Shown: positions 56,915-64,000 of the stretch, one piece after another
Layout of the letters: every line of letters begins with the position of its first letter
How positions within the stretch are numbered: the first letter of the stretch is position 1
NCBI GenBank assembly: GCA_033439795.1
Contig: JAUTDP010000016.1
Span: 884,331 to 948,330 of the forward strand
From: Sordaria brevicollis
Taxonomy: Eukaryota; Ascomycota; Sordariomycetes; Sordariales; Sordariaceae
Length of the DNA: 64,000 bases
Reading direction: 5' to 3'
Position numbers and translations under genes: made by a program
Notes under the pieces: model-generated
Told to the model about the DNA's origin: nothing
What the model saw: only the letters and a program-made list of their open reading frames with translations
Databases searched by the model: none

Positions 56915-57817
56915 TCAATGCTCCGAATCCAACCCCCTAACAATCACCCAACTCGTCCCCGCCGCCAACGCCCCAATAACCAACGTCTGCACCGCTCCCC
57001 AAACCCCGGCCCTCCTCGTCCTAATCGTCACCCAATTCTTCACAAACCCAAACACCAACAGTATAACCGCCGTAATCACCACGCTCACCCACAACGCCTC
57101 GCCCGCCCTTTCCATAAAAAAATACGGCAACATCGGAATCAACCCGCCCACGAAATAACTCAGCCCCATCACCCCCGCACTAACCCACGCCCTGTTCAGA
57201 TCCGGCTCCATCATCCTAAGCTGCAAATCCATCAAAAACCGAACCAAATTCTCCTCGTTTCCTTTTCGGGATAAGTCCCCCACCAGCGCAGCTGCCACAG
57301 ATCTCGAAACACCATAATCATCTTCCAGGATCGCTAATATCTCTGACTGCTCTTTGGCAACTTCCCATGACTTGCGACTGTGTTCAGCTTCCCAGTGCTG
57401 CCGCTCCGTTACGCCCGCTAGGTAAGCCCCCAGGCCCATGCTGATCATCCCGGAAAAAAGCTCGGCGAGGCCGCCCATTATTACTAGTTTTGTTGAGCCC
57501 AGGGTGGAGAGGCCGGCGGTTAGGGCGAAGGGGACGGTGAGGCCGTCGGAGAAGCCGAGGATTATGTCGCGGAAGAGGTCGGAGAAGGTTATTTTTTTGG
57601 AAGGGGAGGAGGAGGATGAGGCCGTGTCGGAGCATGGTTGTTGGCTGGGAATGGGGCCGATGGCCGCTGCGGTGACGGAGGAGCTGGTTAGGCTGGAGCG
57701 CATGCTGCGGATTGAGGAAGGACGGCTGCGGCGTGGTTCGTATTCTGAGATGGGCTGTTGGTCGGTTGTGCTGGGCCGGGGACCTAGGAGTGGCGATGTT
57801 TCTGGTGATGGGACCAT
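56915..57817 (-). CDS. ccc1: Ccc1/VIT1 family vacuolar iron/manganese transporter
   Basis: Single exon, 300 aa, from the ATG at 57817 (MVPSPETSPLLGPRPS). The frame is open further upstream, but that part lacks the family pattern. After about 85 disordered residues come the first helices: DIILGFSDGLTVPFALTAGL, STKLVIMGGLAELFSGMISM and GLGAYLAGVTERQHWEAEHS. A cytosolic metal-binding helix region follows (VAKEQSEILAILEDDYGVSR, LRMMEPDLNRAW), then the C-terminal helices SAGVMGLSYFVGGLIPMLPY, VVITAVILLVFGFVKNWV and AVQTLVIGALAAGTSW. This is the VIT1/Ccc1 fold, which moves Fe2+/Mn2+ into the vacuole by proton antiport. The Glu/Met-rich cytosolic segment expected of the family is present. Unlike its neighbours the gene is intact. 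Confidence 0.92.
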   Translation of the reverse strand: MVPSPETSPLLGPRPSTTDQQPISEYEPRRSRPSSIRSMRSSLTSSSVTAAAIGPIPSQQPCSDTASSSSSPSKKITFSDLFRDIILGFSDGLTVPFALTAGLSTLGSTKLVIMGGLAELFSGMISMGLGAYLAGVTERQHWEAEHSRKSWEVAKEQSEILAILEDDYGVSRSVAAALVGDLSRKGNEENLVRFLMDLQLRMMEPDLNRAWVSAGVMGLSYFVGGLIPMLPYFFMERAGEALWVSVVITAVILLVFGFVKNWVTIRTRRAGVWGAVQTLVIGALAAGTSWVIVRGLDSEH

Positions 57818-59299
57818 GGTGGTGTCTTTTTGGTGTAAGTGGTAAGTGGTATTAGTCTTGGTCAGGTAGGTTGATGGTGATAATGGTGATATGTGCAATT
57901 GCGATGATGAAATTCGATAGTTCTGGTAAGTTGAGATTGACAGGAAAGTTTGATGAAAGACGGATGCAAGATTAAATGGAAAATGCAAAATGCCAGCGAA
58001 AAAGAAGAAACAGCAAACGGCGTTTGATATCTAAAAGCTGAGGGAAGGTGATGTGAAAGGTGATCCATGTCACTTACCCCGGGGTGCGGGTGAGGATGCT
58101 GACCATTCGTTGCACTCCCATTGGCTGAAATGAGACAGCATTTGGAATCCGGGGGTGAATGCAGCCAAGATCGATCTTGGTCCAGGCAAGAGAGGACATG
58201 CAAGTCCAAACGGCAGGCATGGTTTGCAGACCGAATCATATCTCTTGCATTTCTCTTTCTCATTTTTCTTGCTAGTTTTCACCTTCAACGCTTTCTTTGA
58301 CATGGCGCGGGGTCTCACTTTTGGTCATCCTCATCATATCTCTTGCTGTTGATTTGCGAGCCGGCAGAATGGCCCTGGATGCCGAGCAAGACAGGGAGTC
58401 GGGTTAGGGTTACGCAAGGTCCCTTATCCTCAAAGACGGTGGTCAGCAGCGGCCGCTGACGGTCATCACCACGGCAAGTGACAAACAACAAGAGAAGACC
58501 AGAAGAAGGAAATTCACCAATCATAAGGATCTTGAAACAGCCATTATAATGCTATGTGCTTGGGTGGTGGCTTTTTATAAGGGAGGTATCTGAAGTCCAG
58601 TTCACCCTTGATCTACCGTCTGTCTGTTAGTGCTAACACCCTTCCTCACCACTGCAGACCCCTGTTGCGAGAATCGCACTAACAAACGACCAGTATCAAA
58701 CTCTCATTTCTGTCTTTGCTGTGTATGGGTACTTGATGGCATACGTCTACTCTTGTGGAAGTTGCACCTCAGATAGCGATAATCCAAATGGAAATCAAAG
58801 GGAAAATTAAATTCCAACTAGCTTCGAGATAAGGCCAGTCTTCGGAAACAGTAAACATGAGCTAACAAGGTAAAAATTGCAGGCAAAATGATGCAACACC
58901 AACAACACAAACGCAATTCCACGCCCAAAGTCCAACACTCCATCACTCCCTCTCACTTTTCGTGACGTAGAGACTACCACGTGGTGGTGCGAGGTGGTCG
59001 TCTGATGAAGTGAAGAAAGAGAGAGAAGGGAAAGGAGGAAAGAAGGGAGACGAAGATAACCATGTCTGGATCGTATCCACTATGCCAAGACATGGGAATA
59101 GCTTCAACATTTTGGACGCCCCAGCCAAAGTATTCGACGCATGCTGCAGTGGGCTGCCCAAGGGGTGCAATCTGCCCTTTGTCCCTCCTGGCCACAGTCT
59201 CTTCTTCTCCTATCACTTCTCCTCCTCCTCCTCCTCCTCCTCAGCCTCTTTCACATCCTCTCCCTTTGCAGCCTTTCCATCATTCTCATCCTCCTTCAA
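57818..59299. other. Intergenic, about 1.5 kb, no gene seen
   Basis: Promoter of the Ccc1-type gene and 3' flank of the NLR gene. It includes a CTC microsatellite at about 59217-59240 and a 12-base GGGTTAGGGTTA word at 58401-58412. No coding or RNA gene was recognised. Confidence 0.5.
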
Positions 59300-62200
59300 T
59301 TAGTCTTCCTCATTCGACTCATCCTCCGTCTCAACAAAGTTGGCAATCATGACATTGACATCCTCCACCATCTTCTGGGCTTCCGCCACCTCTTTTTGGA
59401 TCCTACTCATTTCTTCATCTGAGAGCTGAAACTGAGCCATGATCTCCTTATCACGCCCTACCCTGATCATCTGACGGAAAAATATCATTGTGTCAAATTC
59501 GAAAGGTGTCCAATCAACCTCATAACCCTCATCCAGACGCCCTTGCACGTCGCTCTTCACTATAGTGAATGCACGCTTCATCTCAGTGAATGCACTAGTT
59601 CCACCCTCTAGTCCATGGAAGGGATTGACTTTGTTGGACTTGAGAAGGAGCAATATTGAATCGTAGTTGTCCCATGGCGAATCTTCGTTCATCCACATAT
59701 CAGCGAGGCACCTTTCGTCGAAGTCAACCGCCCACCTCAGTGGCGTCCAGCCTTTGTTATCCGGTGTATCCAGAGCAATGCCGGGGAATCTTTCAAACAG
59801 TGCTTCCAAGTAGTTAAACCTGCCCTCGAAATCATCCTCTCGAACCGCCTTAGCAGCATGAGACACAATAGTCCGCCCGTCCTTGTCCGGAGTGTTTAGG
59901 TGGCGAAGATCAGAATCCGTGTACCGATCCAATAAGAGTTTGAAGGTGTCTATGTTCACTTCATGACGATAGACTGTGTAGAGAAGTGCAAACCGACCAA
60001 AATCATCTCGTATATGGATGTCGACGTCAGGAAATGAGTCTAGTAAGTGCCGTACCCTAACAAAATCAGTAGCGCAATCTGTTTCACCATCTGATATCAG
60101 GTTGATCAAAACTGTCTCATGCCTTGGGCCAAGCCTGACATTGATATCAAATCGAGGAGCAAGCGGGGGATCCAACACGCCTGAAGCATCTTGGATCCGG
60201 CCACCGTTTTCCATTGTTGGTTCAATGGAGCATCGTGACGATGGGAACTTTAGCTTCACTTTAAGGTCTTGCACCGAGCAGATGGCCTTTAGCTGCTCCA
60301 TGTCAGTTTCTTCCTCGTCCGCACACACAGCCCTATATGCTGCAGTTTGATTCCAGTCGTCTGCGATGTTTGGATCTGCACCGTAGGTTAAGAGCACCTC
60401 CAGGGCTTCTGCTGTACGGGCCCAGAAGATTGTGTTTTCACCGCCCTGATGCCGATGGTTAACAATGCTCTGGACCATTGTGGGGCAGGGATACGACAGA
60501 GTTTTGTCGCTCTGCAGGCTAGCTTGACACCGACAATGTCGTGAACCAACTTGGAGAAGGAAAGTCTCGAGAAGGGGTCCATGACCAAAGGCGGCAAGGC
60601 ATGCCGCTAGGCCATGATCCGTTTTACTGAATTCAGACCACCGATCAACCTCCCACGCACTAGCTATGATATGGTACATCCCTTCTGGGAAAGAGTTGAC
60701 CTTCTGAGGAGTCAGATGAGAGGATGGGCTTGTCTCTGCAGCGTTGACCAGATGCTGGAGTGACTCAATATTCCCATACCGAACTGCGGCCATCCACGGA
60801 TATCCCAAGCCACCGCAGCGAACCTTGAATTGCTGGTGAATGTCTGGGTGGTCTCGAAGCAGGTTATGGGCGTTAAACTGTGCAAGAAGATATAATATGG
60901 AGGGTGGTGTTTCGAATTCCACGAATTTCACCCATCCGTAGCGCCTGATTTCAGTTGCTTTCACTACATCCCCCATTCCGTTGTATAGGCGAGCCCACTC
61001 TCGCACGGGAAAGTCGTGCAAAAAGGCACTTTGCGGAATACCTCGGCAATATGCTTGCTCAGAATGATGCAGAACGTTGATAACGGCGTAATGGAGGAAA
61101 GGGTATTTGCTGTCCTTGATCACAGAGCGTTGGTCTGCTGATAAGCCAAGGTCTTTGGAATAATCGTCCGAAAATATTTCGGAGTACACGGCAAGGATAT
61201 AGTCCAAGCAGACCTGTTTCAAGGATTCGTGGATTTCCCCCATGTTGTCGAAACGGAAGCCTTCCATTCTCGCCGATGGATCGGATTTATCGCTTGAACC
61301 TCGCAAGAAATCTCCGACAGACTCGTGTATGAACTGCACTGTTGAGGATGTGGTAACCTCAGCAAGGCCTTTGGAGACGCTGTTGACGTAGTATTGTAAC
61401 TCTCTGGTCGACATTTCATTGTCGGAGGAAGTCGCACACGAGAGGAGGTGCGGGTAAATCTCTGAAGAGTGTCGATTGGAGTTTGAGCTGACACTGAACT
61501 GAATTGCCGCGTGCACTTCCAGAGGATAAAGAGGGCGTGTTGCGCAGTGAATCCATTGGAGACATTGGACGAGCTCTTCTATGTCCTCCTGATCTCTAGT
61601 CAAGATGGAATAAAAAAGAGTATTCAGATCGAGGGATTGCCTCAAGACGCTTCCTCAAGGCTGCGATTCTTCCCTTGGCGTACTCTCGATTGAGGATTGG
61701 TACAACCAATGCAACCCACAGGAAAATGCCGGAGGACTTTTCCAAGACTTTGGTCTGGATCTCTGACTCTTGTGGGGAATCCTCCATCTTGAGTCTGGCT
61801 GCAATAAACCTCGAAATATCATCGTTATGCATCGGTTCCGCTTCTAACACAAGCTCAATGTGGTTCGGCTGAATGATGCTGGGATAATGCCGCGATGCAA
61901 AACAGACTTTGAAGGGCAACCCTTTGGAGAGCATGTATCTATCCACGCTTTCAAGGAAAAATACCATCTGCTGAACCTCTGCGTCTCGGCACTCATCCAA
62001 GGCATCTATCCAACATTCGACGGGCTGCTGTTTTGCCGCGAGTTCCACCGCATTTTGGAATGTCTCGGTAAGAACTCCGATATTCCATCCGTTGCCCACA
62101 ATGTAGGAGCAACCTGCCTTGCCAATGTGATCCATTGCCTCCCAGAGATCCTCTCGACCGTCAAGCAGAAGGAATAAAAGTGTTCGATAGCAACCAAGAG

Positions 62201-64000
62201 TCGACTTTTCCAGCTCTGCTCCTCTGGCGTTGAAGAAAAACCCGATCACCGTGCTTCTAACCTGACGCGAGTGGATCGAGTACAGATATCTCATCAAGGT
62301 TGATTTCCCTGTACCTGGCTTTCCCTTTATCCAAAGAAAGCCCGAGTCACAAGTTCCCCGCTTGCCTTCTTTCCATCTGGTATACTTGGGCGTGGTCAGA
62401 AACCATTGGCGTGTTTGCATGTGGCCAGGCTGAAGACGTATCTCATTTGTAATGCCAAGCATTCTGGCACCAAGCTCGGGGAATCTGAGTATGTCAGCCA
62501 TTTTCTTCTTGGTTTCCATATCAATCTTTGGTGCGCCTTCAGGGCGGGTGTCCATCTTGGAATCGTCTGGCCGTTGTCCGGGCGGGGAAGTCGCTACCCG
62601 GAGACAACCTGTGCGCTGATCTGTAATGTCACTGCGTTGGCATTGAGGAGATGATGAGATCAATAGCCCAAGGGCCGGTGAAGAATATGGATCTTGACGA
62701 ACATTCGAGGCGCATGCAGCGCTGCTTTGAAGCTGGCCTTGTATTTCCGTCATTGGGAGTCCCGCAGACTCTTCGTATCTGGTAGTTCCATCCCACTCTG
62801 CTGTGCAAGAGTCAGGGTGACTTGTTTCCCGTCCGGAAGAGCTTCTTGTTTGCTGTAAAGATTCTGTAGTTGAGGGTAACTCTGTAGGGACAGGTCTTGC
62901 CGAAGGATCTGAAGATAACGGATGCCTAACCGTGTTCGTATAGGTTGAAGGCACGCGCGGTGGCTGATCGGAGCTTTGGTGACGGACTCTGGGGAAAATG
63001 TCATCCAAGAAGGCCCTCATCACCTTCTGGTACTCTCGATCATCCGGACCACAGTGAAAGCGGCACATATCCATGTGATTATTGCTGATGCGCCGACAGA
63101 CTTCGCTTTCCACACCGAGTAACGATGAACCATCTTCGACTACCTAGGTGCCGGTCCCTGATTAGCTTCCATCACAGAAGTCCAGTTATTATTATATGGG
63201 CAAGGAGGAAAGAGGGAGTAAACCCAAGCAAAACGAACCTGTTTACCACCCAGACTGCCAATCCCATACTCTCCTGGAAGGAGCAAACCGTCCATTGGTT
63301 TGCTGATATCAGAGTTTGGAAGTCTGCAAGGCTTACATGTCTTCGATAGTCATCCAGTCTGGGAAGCAACGCGTCCACAATGAGAGCAGGATCCTTAAAC
63401 CCAACCTTCCTGGCCGTGAAGGTAAGCAGACGATGTGCGGCATTTCGAGGGTCAGCGCCTCGATGAGGAGTCCCGAAGAAGAGGATGGCAATGGTTGATT
63501 TGGCAAGTTCCTCATAGCGCCCACTGCGAGCCCAGATTTCCTGGCGATGATGCACCACAGTAAGGGCCTCTCGGACAACAAGACCCCCCAAGCTATGCGA
63601 AACAAAGACTAGCGGTCGTGTTCTCGCCTCTTCTGAGCCTCTGTTGTCCCTCAAGTTGGCCAAGAGTTCTCGGGCATGGTCCTGTAGCGAATTCTTGCTT
63701 ATTTGGCCCTGCAGTTTGTGACGAATGTTCGCGTCGTAACCGAACGTGAGAGATCCGGGCGGTAGGGATGGCTTTTGGGAGTTCGTCTTTCGGCCAATAG
63801 ACATCGTGTTTAACGTCCGGTCGGTGCTTCTTGACCTTTTCTGCCGCAAGAGTCCAGGTCGCCTTGGGATGACCAGTAAAGCCGTGTACGAAGATGATGC
63901 TGTTCAAGATCAGAGGTTAGTAGGCGGTTCGGCAGGTAAGAGAATAACACCGAAAGCGACAAAACTCACTCGACTTCGGCAACTTGAGGGGGAGGCGGCT
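59300..64000 (-). CDS. NLR-type protein: SesB-like lipase, NACHT, ankyrin-like repeats; partial, two frameshifts
   Basis: The gene enters from beyond 64000. Exon pieces: 64000-63970 (PPQVAEVD), 63899-63247, and 63143-59300. The join at 63970/63899 gives EVDIIFVHGFTGHPKATW, the opening of SesB-like alpha/beta hydrolases. A frame break at about 63746-63754 lies before LTFGYDANIRHKL. The nucleophile region is FVSHSLGGLVVREAL, followed by AILFFGTPHRGADPR. A 103-nt intron (63144-63246) leads to a linker (HMDMCRFHCGPDDREYQKVM). The NACHT domain has GFLWIKGKPGTGKSTLMRYL (Walker A), VECWIDALDECRDAE (Walker B) and SGIFLWVALVVPIL. A second break at about 61630-61636 precedes LNTLFYSILTRDQEDIEELV. About 700 residues with diverged ankyrin repeats follow (ALEVLLTYGADPNIADDWNQ, DTPDNKGWTPLRWAV). 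Such proteins sense non-self or damage in filamentous fungi; some trigger programmed cell death. With two shifts the gene may be inactive. Confidence 0.82.

Noticed and set aside
58401..58412. GGGTTAGGGTTA, two telomere-like units
   Set aside because: Only two units; a word this short can occur by chance, and nothing else marks a telomeric relic.
1..64000. CRISPR arrays, bacterial operons and dispersed 5S rRNA genes
   Set aside because: No regular spacer-repeat structure and no prokaryotic gene layout. No match to the fungal 5S rRNA sequence was noticed on reading either strand.

Overview
The window is nuclear DNA of a filamentous ascomycete, most likely a Sordariomycete and probably of the Neurospora/Sordaria type. 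Genes are monocistronic, with several short introns (about 55-120 nt) that have GTRNGT-type donors, CTRAC branch sites (TGCTAAC and TACTAAC occur often) and CAG/TAG acceptors. The proteins are fungal: Vac7, a DUF3824 protein, Nem1, a Ccc1-type transporter and a NACHT-ankyrin NLR. No function was checked against a database; every call comes from reading translations, splice signals and motifs.

1-42 kb is a conserved housekeeping block in which every gene I rebuilt is open after splicing. In order: Vac7 (+); a small low-complexity protein (+); ribosomal stalk protein P1 (-, 4 exons); a Cub1/UPF0662 protein (+, 5 exons); a mitochondrial YCII protein (-); a UBA-zinc finger-UBX protein (-); VAP/Scs2 (+, 7 exons); a 4.3-kb gene-free stretch; a 1456-aa DUF3824 protein (+); an acidic protein with two GX3 arrays (-); eIF2B-beta (-) divergent from Nhp2 (+) across a promoter with four phased CTTATCG motifs; a DUF1761 membrane protein (-); and Nem1 phosphatase (-). 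The themes are translation and ribosome biogenesis (P1, eIF2B-beta, Nhp2) and ER, vacuole and lipid membranes (Vac7, VAP, Nem1).

42.1-46.6 kb is a 4.46-kb DNA transposon with 59-bp terminal inverted repeats (58/59 identical). It carries two convergent genes: a DD34E Tc1/mariner-IS630 transposase on the minus strand and a large multi-exon protein of unknown function on the plus strand. This is the best candidate here for an undescribed system.

46.6-64 kb is accessory. It holds a helix-turn-helix-like putative DNA-binding gene (frameshifted), a small acidic coiled-coil gene, a broken secreted-protein gene, a GH13 alpha-amylase gene with many frameshifts, an intact Ccc1-type vacuolar transporter, and an NLR-type gene (SesB-like lipase, NACHT, ankyrin-like) that runs off the right edge and has two frameshifts. 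Apparent indels cluster in this half, either from decay of accessory genes or from local sequence errors.
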